Of a DNA stretch of 37,100 nt, positions 1 to 7,779 are shown one piece after another. The translations under genes and the position numbers were made by a program. Source of the DNA: an uncultured Bacilli bacterium (GTDB lineage Bacteria; Bacillota_I; Bacilli_A; RF39; UBA660); contig CALVRE010000017.1 in assembly GCA_944358455.1 (NCBI GenBank), positions 1 through 37,100 on the forward strand, written 5' to 3'. The stretch's first letter is position 1, and every line of letters starts with the position of its first letter. The notes under the pieces were generated by a model. That model did not search any database, had not been told where the DNA came from, and worked only from the letters and a program-made list of their open reading frames with translations.

Positions 1-596
1 GGGCTAGTGGTAATGGAATTATCGAAAAAGATTTGAATTTAGCGATTACCCTATATATGTATGATCGTTTAATGGAATTAGGAATTCCTGTTAAAATTAC
101 GCGTACAACAGATGAAACGTTGTCTCCTACGGAACGTGTGAATCGTGTTATGAATGCTTGGGGAAGCGATCCTAACGTTATCTTGATTTCCAATCATATC
201 AATGCAAGTGCGAACCAAAATGCGGATGGGGCAGAAGTTATTTATGCATTACGTAATACCGATGAATTGCCTAATTTGATTTTACAAGAATTACAAAAAG
301 AAGGTCAAAATATTCGCTATGCATACCAGAGAAGGTTACCGAGCGATCCATCTAAGGATTATTACTTTATGCAACGTAATACGAATCCTATTCATTCACT
401 TACAGTAGAATATGGTTTTTTGGATAGTCCTGGAGATGATCCTACACAATTGAAAAATAATTATAAATTGTATGCAGAAGCTGTTATTCGTGCTTTGTTT
501 GAATATTTAAATATTCCTTATGAAAGTGTCCCAGGTAGTGGATATTATACGGTTCAGAGTGGGGATACAATTTTTATGGGGAATAATGAGTATTAA
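1..596 (+). CDS. N-acetylmuramoyl-L-alanine amidase, N-terminal part, truncated by an inserted element
   Basis: This is an Amidase_3-type zinc amidase, which cleaves the bond between MurNAc and L-Ala in peptidoglycan. The start lies upstream of the window; the frame is open from base 3. Visible family features are a zinc-ligand histidine in SNHINAS (bases 195-197) and the catalytic glutamate in VEYGFLDSP (408-410). The catalytic domain is followed by the first residues of a LysM repeat (YTVQSGD). At base 567 the LysM reading is lost: the frame runs nine more residues into foreign DNA and stops at 596. The remainder of the LysM region lies 6.2 kb downstream at 6786-7745 in the same frame. As it stands the gene could still give an amidase without its wall-binding repeats. 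Confidence 0.9.
   Translation, partial: ASGNGIIEKDLNLAITLYMYDRLMELGIPVKITRTTDETLSPTERVNRVMNAWGSDPNVILISNHINASANQNADGAEVIYALRNTDELPNLILQELQKEGQNIRYAYQRRLPSDPSKDYYFMQRNTNPIHSLTVEYGFLDSPGDDPTQLKNNYKLYAEAVIRALFEYLNIPYESVPGSGYYTVQSGDTIFMGNNEY
560..567 (+). repeat. Left attachment core (attL)
   Basis: TGGGGATA, identical to 6785-6792. It lies inside the LysM codons for Ser-Gly-Asp and marks the left edge of the element. Confidence 0.85.
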
Positions 597-619
597 ATTT
601 TATATATAAAATATTGCTT

Positions 620-646
620 AAGTTGGGAAAAACTCAACTTTTTTTG
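620..646 (+). terminator. Hairpin terminator just inside the element
   Basis: AAGTTG and CAACTT pair around a nine-base loop and are followed by a run of T. It lies 24 bases after the stop of the truncated amidase and would insulate the cargo genes from host transcription. Confidence 0.6.
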
Positions 647-653
647 GTATAAT
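645..653 (+). promoter_or_regulatory. Probable extended -10 promoter for the cargo operon
   Basis: TATAAT at 648-653 directly follows the terminator T-run and is preceded by TTGG; no good -35 is seen at 17 bp. It is placed to start transcription of 691-4384. Confidence 0.4.
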
Positions 654-690
654 TTAATTATCAAGAACTTTTGAAAGGAGTACGATTTTT

Positions 691-1095
691 ATGAAAGTAA
701 AATTAAGTGAAGTAATTGATGGCTTAGACTTTACAAACGATGAAATTGAATACTATTATAATCCAACTAATGGAGAAATATTTATGTCAAATATTGGGGA
801 TTATGAAAATTTAAATGAAGATGAATTGGATGAACTATTTGAAAAATCTATTATGTTACCCACTAGATATGATATTAATGAATATGAAATGATGGAAGAT
901 TTTGCAGAAACTATTGATGATACTAGATTTCAAAATCAATTATATATTTCTCTAAATGGTAGTAGTGCATTTAGAAGGTTTAAAGATACTTGCATTAATT
1001 TTGATATTATCGACGATTGGTATAAATTTAGAGATGAAAAGTATAAAGAAATTGCTATAAATTGGTGCAAAGAGAATAACATCAAATTTGAATAA
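691..1095 (+). CDS. UPF0158 family protein
   Basis: A 134-residue acidic cytoplasmic protein with the UPF0158 pattern: an N-terminal KLSEVIDGLDF segment, a stretch about residues 22-32 that typically follows (YYYNPTNGEIF), and a C-terminal FRRFKD...WYKFRDEKY portion. The family has no established biochemical function. AAAGGAG at 674-680 sets the ATG. It is the first cargo gene of the integrated element and is followed 10 bases later by the SWIM-finger gene, so the two are probably co-transcribed. Codon use is strongly AT-rich, unlike the amidase gene that the element interrupts. Confidence 0.75.
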   Translation: MKVKLSEVIDGLDFTNDEIEYYYNPTNGEIFMSNIGDYENLNEDELDELFEKSIMLPTRYDINEYEMMEDFAETIDDTRFQNQLYISLNGSSAFRRFKDTCINFDIIDDWYKFRDEKYKEIAINWCKENNIKFE

Positions 1096-1105
1096 GAGAT
1101 GAATT

Positions 1106-2662
1106 ATGAAAAAGTTTTTAAGAAATTATGATTTTGAAGATTATTTTGATTCACTTATACTATCTCGCGGAAAAAGTTACTATAAAGAAAATAGAATATT
1201 AGATATTTGGTGTCAGCAAGATTTAGTAACTGCTTATATTGATGGTTCTGAAATATATAGAATTGAAATAAGAGCAAATGATAAAGAATTGAATAATTTT
1301 TATTGTTCCTGTCCATATTCAGAAGATGGTGAATACATGTGTAAACATATTGCTGCTGTTCTTTATTATTTAGAAGAAAATGATATTCCAGAATTAGAAA
1401 TTTCAAATAAAAAGCAATTAAAAAAAGAAAAAAACAAATCTGAGCTTTCTAAAATATATGATGAAATGAATTATGAACTAAGAAAAATAAGTGATAGGAA
1501 TGGATTTGTTAATTATTATAATGGAAGATACTTCGTAGATTTAATTTCTAATGTATCTGATTACATAGATGATTTTATAGTTAATGAAAAACATAACAAT
1601 GCTTTTGAACTAATCAAATATACTTATAGATTTATAAAGGATACTTTTATGGATGGATCTAATGGTGAATTTCAAGATTCATTTTATTTAATTAATGAAA
1701 GTGCAAGTAAACTTTTATATAATGGTGAATATTTTGATATCTTCTTAGATTATACTGAAGATATAACATCAAATAATGCTCTAGATGATTTTTCTGATTC
1801 ACCATTACATGCATTTATTCTTTATGTTCATGATAAAGATTCAGCTAAAAAAGTGGTTAAAATACTAGATGAAATTGAGTTGAGCACTTATGGAATATTT
1901 GTTAGTCAAATTTTAGATAAAATATCATTAATTTATGATTTTATTGATAAAGATGATGCTATAAAAATGTGTTATGAAAGTATTGAACATTATGGAGTAA
2001 AAGAATTATTAATTAAGTATTTAAAAAATGATAATAAAGTAGATGAAGTAATACGAATATTAAAAAATGATATTAAAAATCATGTAAGAAAAGATATGGC
2101 TTATGCTAAATTACTAGATATTTATGATGAATATGATAAATTAGAAGAAAAGAAAAAAATACTACCGGAAGTTATAATAGAAACAAATAGTTTTGCAAGA
2201 TATAAGGAACTAAAAGATATGTATAGTGATTCTGAATGGAATTCTGTAAAAGAAAAAATAATATCTAAAATTAAATCTAATAGTAGGGATATTTTAGAAG
2301 ACATTTATATGGAAGAAAATGAAACTAATAAATTATTTGAATTATTGAAGGAAAATCCTAGTATGTATAGATTAGCAAAATATCAAGATGCAGTAAAAGA
2401 TAAATATGGTAAAGAATTATTAAATTTTTATAAACCACAAATACTTGAAGAATCAAAAAAAGTATCAGATAGAAAATGGTATCAAGAATTATGTCATTAT
2501 ATTAGAAAAATGAAAGAAATTGATAATTCAGATGATTTTATTTTTGATATGTTAAAGGAAATGTATCCTAATTATAGGAGTAAACGAGCATTTAAAGAAG
2601 AAATAATGAATGTTTTAAGTCCTAAAAATAAACAAAGGTTTTATGAATTAATAGAAAAATAG
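1106..2662 (+). CDS. SWIM zinc finger protein
   Basis: A 518-residue protein with a SWIM-type zinc site near the N-terminus: C67-S-C69, nine residues, C79-K-H81 (CxCx9CxH). SWIM fingers are expected to bind nucleic acid or protein. The remainder is long, mostly helical by composition, rich in Lys, Glu and Asn, and reads like helical-repeat architecture (many repeated YxKLLDIYDEY-like helices about residues 330-360). No helicase or nuclease motif is visible, so this is not the SWIM-SNF2 fusion type. It forms a short operon with the UPF0158 gene ahead and the RhuM-like gene behind. Function within the element is unknown. Confidence 0.75.
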   Translation: MKKFLRNYDFEDYFDSLILSRGKSYYKENRILDIWCQQDLVTAYIDGSEIYRIEIRANDKELNNFYCSCPYSEDGEYMCKHIAAVLYYLEENDIPELEISNKKQLKKEKNKSELSKIYDEMNYELRKISDRNGFVNYYNGRYFVDLISNVSDYIDDFIVNEKHNNAFELIKYTYRFIKDTFMDGSNGEFQDSFYLINESASKLLYNGEYFDIFLDYTEDITSNNALDDFSDSPLHAFILYVHDKDSAKKVVKILDEIELSTYGIFVSQILDKISLIYDFIDKDDAIKMCYESIEHYGVKELLIKYLKNDNKVDEVIRILKNDIKNHVRKDMAYAKLLDIYDEYDKLEEKKKILPEVIIETNSFARYKELKDMYSDSEWNSVKEKIISKIKSNSRDILEDIYMEENETNKLFELLKENPSMYRLAKYQDAVKDKYGKELLNFYKPQILEESKKVSDRKWYQELCHYIRKMKEIDNSDDFIFDMLKEMYPNYRSKRAFKEEIMNVLSPKNKQRFYELIEK

Positions 2663-2677
2663 AAAGCCGGTGAAATA

Positions 2678-3655
2678 TTGAAAAACAATATAATTATATA
2701 TGTATCAAAAGATGGTAATGTAAAAGTTGATGTTAATATACTAGAGGAGGATATCTGGATGAGTCAAGATGTAATGGCTAATCTTTATGATACTACTAAA
2801 AATAATATTTCTATGCACTTAAAAAATATCTTTGATGAAGGCGAGCTCCAAAAGGATTCAGTTGTTAAGAAATTCTTAACAACTGCTAATGATGGTAAAA
2901 ACTATAATGTTTTGCACTATAATTTAGATGCCATTATTGCTGTTGGATATAGAATTAATTCTAAAAAAGCAACTGAATTTAGAATATGGGCGACTAAAGT
3001 TTTAAAAGAATATATGGTTAAAGGATTTGCTTTAAATGATGAAAGATTAAAGAATAATGGTTAAAGTCCGTATTTTGAAGAATTGCTTGCTATAATTCGT
3101 GATATTAGGTCTTCTGAAAAAATATTTTGGAGAAAAGTGTTGGATATTTATGCAACTTCAATTGATTATGATCCAAAAGATAAATTATCAATTGATTTCT
3201 TTAAAACAGTACAAAATAAAATGCATTATGCTACTCATGGACATACTGCAGCTGAAATCATATTTGCTAGAGTAGATTCTGAAAAAGATCATTTAGGACT
3301 TACTAATTTTAAAGGTACTCATCCAACAAAGAGTGAAACTGAAATTGCTAAAAACTATTTAACTGAAGAAGAACTTAATATCTTAAATAGAATGGTATCA
3401 GCCTACTTAGATGTTGCTGAAATTAATGCTTTAGATAGACATCCAATGACTATGCAAGATTGGGTGAATGAATTAGATTCATTTCTAAAAATGACTAGGA
3501 AGGATATATTAAATGGCTCAGGTACGATATCACACAAAGAAGCATTAGAAAAAGCACATAAAGAGTATGATAAATATATGCAAAAACATTTAACTACTGC
3601 TGAACAAGATTATTTAGAAATGTTAAAAAAAGAAGTTGGAGAAATTAATAAATAA
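2678..3655 (+). pseudogene. RhuM-family protein interrupted by an in-frame TAA
   Basis: Two open stretches, 2678-3064 and 3083-3655, are in the same frame and read as one RhuM-like protein of about 325 residues. The N-terminal part has the DNA-binding-like segment typical of the family (WMSQDVMANLYDTTKNNIS, HLKNIF, VVKKFLTT). The C-terminal part continues with YFEELLAIIRDIRSSEK, IDYDPKD and the FKTVQNKMHYATHGHTAAE block. The only break is TAA at 3062-3064 between NNG and SPYFEEL, so a single nonsense change explains it. The 5' end uses TTG at 2678 behind GGTG; no ATG fits. RhuM proteins were first named in Salmonella pathogenicity island 3 and have no assigned biochemical role. Either the gene is dead or both halves are made separately. 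Confidence 0.75.
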
Positions 3656-3670
3656 TAGATTGGTGATAGA

Positions 3671-4384
3671 ATGGAAAAAATTTTAGAAACAGGTTTATGT
3701 AGAATTAATTATTCAGAAAGTTTAGAAGATTTAGCAAAGGCTACAATATCAGTGTTAAATAAAAAAATTATAGAATATAATACATTTTTTGGCATAACTG
3801 TTTATGAAAAAATAACTGTTAACTATTTTGATAATGTAAAAGAATTTAGAGAATTTATATATGAAATTAGAGGTGAAAGGGATTCTTTACCTGAATATGC
3901 TAGAGGGACCTATGATAATGGAATGGTTAATGCGTGTGTAAATCCTAAGCTTCAATTAAAAAGATTATATACTGCTAGTCATGAGTTATTTCATATCTTA
4001 TATATGAAATATATATTGAACAATGATTATTCAAAAAGAATAGTTTGGTATGATGAAGGTATGGCACAATTTATGTCAGGAGAAAAAAATTCACTTTCTG
4101 ATAATGATAATTTTAAAGAATTTTATTTAAGAGTAAGAGAAGAAACAAAAATAATACCACAAATGAATAGTTTAGAACATGGAAGTTCTTTTGTTAATAA
4201 AGAATATAATGGTTATGACTTAAGTTATTTATCCATAAAATATTTATCAGAAGTGTTAAGTGCTGAGCAATTTAAAGATTTAATGTCCAATTTTTCAAAG
4301 ATCAGTCAATTTGGTGATGATATAATTCAAAAAATGTTTGGTTATTATGATGAAAAGTTAGAAAACGCAATTATAAAAAAATAA
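3671..4384 (+). CDS. Gluzincin-type zinc metallopeptidase (peptidase MA-like)
   Basis: A 237-residue protein with the active-site signature HELFH (residues 104-108, HExxH) and the downstream glutamate E129 in VWYDEGMAQFMSG, the standard third ligand of gluzincins. The preceding TASHELFHILY context resembles the peptidase MA-like families (PF13485-type). No signal peptide is seen, so it is probably cytoplasmic. The substrate is unknown. It is the last gene of the left cargo operon: the RhuM-like frame ends 15 bases before it and a terminator follows at 4389. A toxin-like or regulatory protease role in the element is possible but not shown. Confidence 0.75.
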   Translation: MEKILETGLCRINYSESLEDLAKATISVLNKKIIEYNTFFGITVYEKITVNYFDNVKEFREFIYEIRGERDSLPEYARGTYDNGMVNACVNPKLQLKRLYTASHELFHILYMKYILNNDYSKRIVWYDEGMAQFMSGEKNSLSDNDNFKEFYLRVREETKIIPQMNSLEHGSSFVNKEYNGYDLSYLSIKYLSEVLSAEQFKDLMSNFSKISQFGDDIIQKMFGYYDEKLENAIIKK

Positions 4385-4388
4385 ATCT

Positions 4389-4436
4389 AATCATCCTATA
4401 AAATTTAGTAAAAACTAAAAATTAGGATGATTTTTT
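4389..4436 (+). terminator. Terminator of the cargo operon
   Basis: AATCATCCTA (4389-4398) pairs with TAGGATGATT (4423-4432), with a second inner stem (TTTAGT/ACTAAA), followed by T residues. It starts five bases after the peptidase stop. Confidence 0.85.
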
Positions 4437-4700
4437 GTGCTATAAATTATCGTTACTATTAGGTTTATCCCATATATCATCCTACAAGGTAGGATGAATT
4501 TCGTAAGTACGAAATAAGAATGGTACATATACGAATCCTTATTTTATAAGGAAAAGTGAGTGTATATGTGCCATCTTCTTATCCTGCTGTTTCATAATTT
4601 AATAAATTATAAATATCTCTAGGATGGTAGACAAAACTTTCTATACTTTATGGCTTGACTCCTCTTTTTAGTGGAGGTAACATGCATCATGCAAAGGAGA
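4437..4700 (+). other. Non-coding segment with stem-loops and repeated CATCCTA/TAGGATG
   Basis: No credible gene. It holds a perfect stem-loop (CATCCTA/TAGGATG, 4478-4496) and a long imperfect inverted repeat with arms 4514-4532 and 4562-4582, whose loop contains a smaller perfect hairpin (CCTTAT/ATAAGG, 4537-4551). Counting the preceding terminator, the heptamer TAGGATG or its complement occurs five times between 4392 and 4626. It lies directly ahead of the ribbon-helix-helix gene and the recombinase, so it may be a control region, a structured RNA or a transfer/recombination site. Confidence 0.5.
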
Positions 4701-4708
4701 TGATGTGT

Positions 4709-4855
4709 ATGAGAAGATTTAATTTATATTTGCCAGAGGAATTATTTGAACGAATTAAATTACTTTCAAAATTCTATAATATTTCCATAACTAAATTAAT
4801 GGTAGAACTACTAGAAATTGGATATATAGATATGATAGATACAAGAAAAAAATAA
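4709..4855 (+). CDS. Small ribbon-helix-helix DNA-binding protein
   Basis: A 48-residue protein. RRFNLYLPEELFERIKLLS reads as the beta strand and first helix of an Arc/CopG fold, and ISITKLMVELLEIGY as the second helix. The start at 4709 is chosen because AAAGGAG at 4693-4699 sits nine bases upstream; an open frame extends back to 4655 but through a hairpin and with no ribosome binding site. Such proteins usually bind operators as dimers. The repeated TAGGATG motifs upstream are candidate sites. It probably regulates itself, the recombinase genes downstream, or both. Confidence 0.7.
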   Translation: MRRFNLYLPEELFERIKLLSKFYNISITKLMVELLEIGYIDMIDTRKK

Positions 4856-4925
4856 ATAAGTTTATAAAAATGAAAGGATTAGATGATGAATATGAATATA
4901 ATGTTTTTTAAATTAATGGAGGTAT

Positions 4926-5024
4926 ATGATAATAAGTAATATTATTTATGAGTATGTTATAGGCATACCAAATAATATTACTAAAACAATGCTTATTGCC
5001 ATAGAATTTATTGGAGGTATATAA
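4926..5024 (+). CDS. Small hypothetical protein (32 aa)
   Basis: ATG at 4926 follows GGAGG (4918-4922) closely and the frame runs 32 codons to TAA at 5022. The peptide is hydrophobic (IISNIIYEYVIG, then MLIAIEFIGGI). An even shorter frame at 4883-4939 (18 codons, behind AAGGA) overlaps its start. Both sit between the RHH gene and the recombinase. The ribosome binding sites support translation, but no family is recognised; either could act as leader peptides coupling translation to the next frame. Confidence 0.4.
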   Translation: MIISNIIYEYVIGIPNNITKTMLIAIEFIGGI

Positions 5025-5029
5025 ACTCT

Positions 5030-5209
5030 ATGGTTAAATACAAAGTTAATTTAAAGTTTAAAGAAAATGGAAAATCTTTAAATGAAATAATTACTGAAGT
5101 ATTAAAAATTGAACTACAAAAGAAGATAAACGAGACTTGCAATATCTTAAAAAAGGAGCTAACATCTAATTATACTCATTATTCCCAAAGTGAAGGGAGT
5201 AGTAATTAA
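5030..5209 (+). CDS. Small basic protein preceding the recombinase
   Basis: A 59-residue frame below the length usually annotated. GGAGG at 5013-5017 precedes ATG 5030. The product is Lys- and Asn-rich with a helical core (SLNEIITEVLKIELQKK) and one Cys. Its stop overlaps the recombinase start (TAATG at 5207-5211), which indicates translational coupling. Small proteins directly ahead of serine integrases sometimes act as partners such as directionality factors; here that is only an inference from position. Confidence 0.6.
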   Translation: MVKYKVNLKFKENGKSLNEIITEVLKIELQKKINETCNILKKELTSNYTHYSQSEGSSN

Positions 5210-6774
5210 TGATAGGGAATAGTAGTTTTAAAGTGGGAATATATATAAGATTATCAAGAGATGATGGTAATTTAGAATCTGATAGTATTGTTAGTCAAAG
5301 AAGTTTACTTAATCAATATGTTAAAGAAAATAATTATAATCTTATAGAAGAATATGTTGATGATGGTTTTACTGGAACAAACTTTGAAAGACCATCATTT
5401 AAAAGAATGATTAAAGACATTGAATTTGGAAGAATTAATATGATAATTACTAAAGATATGTCTAGATTAGGTAGAGATTATATTGGTACAGGAGAGTTAA
5501 TTGAAAAGTATTTTCCAAATAAAAATGTTAGGTATATTGCTATTAATGATGGGATTGATACATTTATAGATAATACTAATAATGATATAGCACCTTTTAA
5601 AGCAATTATGAATGATATGTATGCTAAAGATATTTCTAAAAAAGTTAAAACAAGTTTGCATTCTAGAATGAAAGAAGGATTATATGTATCTGGAAGATGT
5701 CCTTTTGGATATATGAAAGATCCTAATAATAAAAACCATTTAGTTATAAATAAAGAACAAGCAGAAATTGTTAGATTAATCTTTGATTTAGCACTTAAAG
5801 GTAAAACATATCACTATATAGCACAATATCTTACCAAAAGAAAAATTAAAACTCCAGCATCTTATTATAATTATGTATGGAATACTAAGTGCATAAATAC
5901 CAATTGCATATCACAAGAATATGGTGTATGGGTTGATACCACTATAAAATCAATTTTAACTAATCAGATATATGTAGGAGATACAGTTCAAGGTAAGACT
6001 AAAAAGATTAATTATAAGTTGAAAAAGACAGTTAAAAATAAGCCAAATGATTTTATAATAGTGGAAAATACACATGAAGCAATTATTGATAAAGATACGT
6101 TTAATTATGTACAAATTTTATTACCTAAAAATGTTAAAAGGCCAGAAAAGAAAAGATTTTACTTATTAGATGGACTTTTATACTGTGGGGATTGCAAACA
6201 TCGTATAACTATTAGGTATCAAAATAAAACTGGTAGAAGTTATACTACTTGTGATTATTATAGAACATATTCAAAGTATCATGTATGTACAACACATACA
6301 AATAATTATGAAACACTAGAAAAAGTTATTTTAGATAATATCAGAGAAGTATGTAAAAGTTATTTAGATAAGAATAAAATAAAATATTCTATTGGTAATA
6401 TAAGTCCCATAGATAATACTTTAAAAATCAAAAAACAAATAGAGAGTCTAGAACTTAGTAATAATAAACTAACAGAAAACTTAGATAAAAACTATATGAA
6501 TATGCTAAAAGGTATTATTGATGAAGAACAATATATAAGAATAAGTGAAAATCTAAAACAAGAAATAGCAAATAATAAATCAAGTATTGATAATCTTAAA
6601 AATGAAAATAGTGAATCTAATAAAATAGACAAAAAACAAATAGAAAAATATATTAATGAATTTTTATCATTAGAAAACCCAACTAGAGAATTAATAATTA
6701 ATTTAATTGAAAAAATCTACATCTATCAAGATAAAACGATAGATATTATATTTACATTTGAAAATGTTACATAA
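5209..6774 (+). CDS. Large serine recombinase (integrase/excisionase)
   Basis: A 521-residue recombinase of the large serine family. The resolvase catalytic domain is N-terminal: GIYIRLSRDDG with the nucleophile Ser16, then the DGFTGTNFERPSFKRM and ITKDMSRLGRDY blocks. A recombinase domain follows, including SGRCPFGYMKDP. A zinc ribbon begins at C326-GD-C329 with later cysteines in TTCDYY and HVCTTH, and then a Lys/Glu/Asn-rich coiled-coil C-terminus (about 400-490). It should cut and rejoin the two attachment sites through a phosphoserine intermediate, inserting or removing the element. The gene ends ten bases from the right junction, and its reading frame is intact, so it may be active. Confidence 0.95.
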   Translation: MIGNSSFKVGIYIRLSRDDGNLESDSIVSQRSLLNQYVKENNYNLIEEYVDDGFTGTNFERPSFKRMIKDIEFGRINMIITKDMSRLGRDYIGTGELIEKYFPNKNVRYIAINDGIDTFIDNTNNDIAPFKAIMNDMYAKDISKKVKTSLHSRMKEGLYVSGRCPFGYMKDPNNKNHLVINKEQAEIVRLIFDLALKGKTYHYIAQYLTKRKIKTPASYYNYVWNTKCINTNCISQEYGVWVDTTIKSILTNQIYVGDTVQGKTKKINYKLKKTVKNKPNDFIIVENTHEAIIDKDTFNYVQILLPKNVKRPEKKRFYLLDGLLYCGDCKHRITIRYQNKTGRSYTTCDYYRTYSKYHVCTTHTNNYETLEKVILDNIREVCKSYLDKNKIKYSIGNISPIDNTLKIKKQIESLELSNNKLTENLDKNYMNMLKGIIDEEQYIRISENLKQEIANNKSSIDNLKNENSESNKIDKKQIEKYINEFLSLENPTRELIINLIEKIYIYQDKTIDIIFTFENVT

Positions 6775-6784
6775 AAAGTGTATC

Positions 6785-6792
6785 TGGGGATA
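6785..6792 (+). repeat. Right attachment core (attR)
   Basis: TGGGGATA, the same eight bases as 560-567, marking the right edge of the element. The host reading frame resumes with GGG at 6786. Confidence 0.85.
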
Positions 6793-7745
6793 GTTTATGG
6801 AGTATTGCGAAAAAGTTTAATGTAACAGTTGATATGTTAAAGGCAGCTAATAATTTGACGAACAATGCCATTACAGTAGGTCAAGTCTTGAAAATACCAA
6901 GTCCTGTAGAAGATCCAGATACAGGGGATTTCTTAGTTTATGTGGTCAAGAGTGGAGATAGTCTTTATAAGATTGCACAAAGCTATGGTACGACTGTTCA
7001 AGCCCTTATGAGCTATAATAATTTGAATAATACGACGTTGCAAGTTGGTCAACAAATTTTAATTCCAAGAAAAGATATTAATCAAGAACCATCGGATACA
7101 GAAGAAGATATTATCTATACGGTTCAGAGTGGAGATAGCCTATGGAGCATTGCCAATCGATATAATACGACGGTTAGTGAGTTACGCAATTATAATAATT
7201 TAACGAGTGATGTTCTACAAGTTGGTCAACAACTTAAGATTCCAAGAGGAAGTACTGTGACACCGCCAAACGATCAAGTAGATACACCAGTACCTAGTAT
7301 TACCTATACGGTTCAAACTGGGGATAGTCTTTATAAGATTGCGAATCGATACAATACGACAGTCGATGCGATAATGAAGGCCAATAATCTTACTAGTAAT
7401 TTGTTGCAGGTAGGTCAAGTATTGACAATACCTAGTAGTACGACATCGAGTGAGATTCGCTATGTTGTGCAAAATGGGGATAGTTTATGGAATATTGCCA
7501 ATCGTTATAATACGACCGTTGATGCGATAATGAAGGCCAATAATCTTACTAGTAATTTGTTGCAGGTAGGTCAAGTATTGACGATTCCTAGTAGTACGAC
7601 ATCGAGTGAGATTCGCTATGTCGTGCAAAATGGAGATAGTTTATGGAAGATTGCCAATCGTTATAATACAACAGTGAATGCGATCAAGGCTAAAAATAAT
7701 TTAACAAGTGATAATTTGACAATTGGTCAAGTGCTCTATATATAA
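6786..7745 (+). pseudogene. C-terminal LysM half of the interrupted amidase
   Basis: From GGG at 6786 this frame encodes the rest of the first LysM (GDSLWSIAKKF...) and five further LysM repeats, at about 6939, 7107, 7290, 7446 and 7602, each beginning with a Y-x-V-x-(S/T/N)GDSL motif and ending in a VGQxLxIP-like motif. LysM modules bind N-acetylglucosamine in peptidoglycan or chitin-like glycans. There is no ribosome binding site at the first ATG (6834), so this half is unlikely to be translated alone. Excision of the upstream element would place it in frame with the amidase, giving a six-LysM wall hydrolase of at least 495 residues. A terminator follows at once. Confidence 0.88.
7365..7656 (+). 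repeat. Near-identical 156-bp tandem repeats in LysM coding DNA
   Basis: Sequence from about 7365-7500 recurs almost unchanged 156 bases later at about 7521-7656 (for example GATGCGATAATGAAGG and CATCGAGTGAGATTCGC). Each unit encodes one LysM plus a Ser/Thr linker. Such identity suggests recent duplication and allows copy-number change by recombination. Confidence 0.8.
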
Positions 7746-7746
7746 A

Positions 7747-7773
7747 AAAAGTAGACAGTAGTCTACTTTTTCT
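7747..7773 (+). terminator. Terminator after the LysM region
   Basis: AAAGTAGAC and GTCTACTTT pair around AGTA and are followed by T-rich sequence. Because A's precede the stem, it may also serve the convergent minus-strand operon that ends at 7780. Confidence 0.85.
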
Positions 7774-7779
7774 TTTACT

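Larger units (their letters stand above)
560..6792 (+). mobile_element. Serine-recombinase integrative element inside the amidase/LysM gene
   Basis: The 8-base sequence TGGGGATA occurs at 560-567 and again at 6785-6792. Left of the first copy is the amidase and the start of a LysM repeat; right of the second copy is the rest of that repeat. Collapsing the two copies removes 6225 bp, a multiple of three, and joins ...YTVQSGD to SLWSIAKKFNV..., a complete LysM. The recombinase gene ends only ten bases before the right junction, as is usual for large serine integrases. Cargo is UPF0158, SWIM, RhuM-like and zinc-peptidase genes plus small regulators. The cargo is more AT-rich than the host. The exact crossover bases inside the 8-bp identity are not determined. 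Confidence 0.93.
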
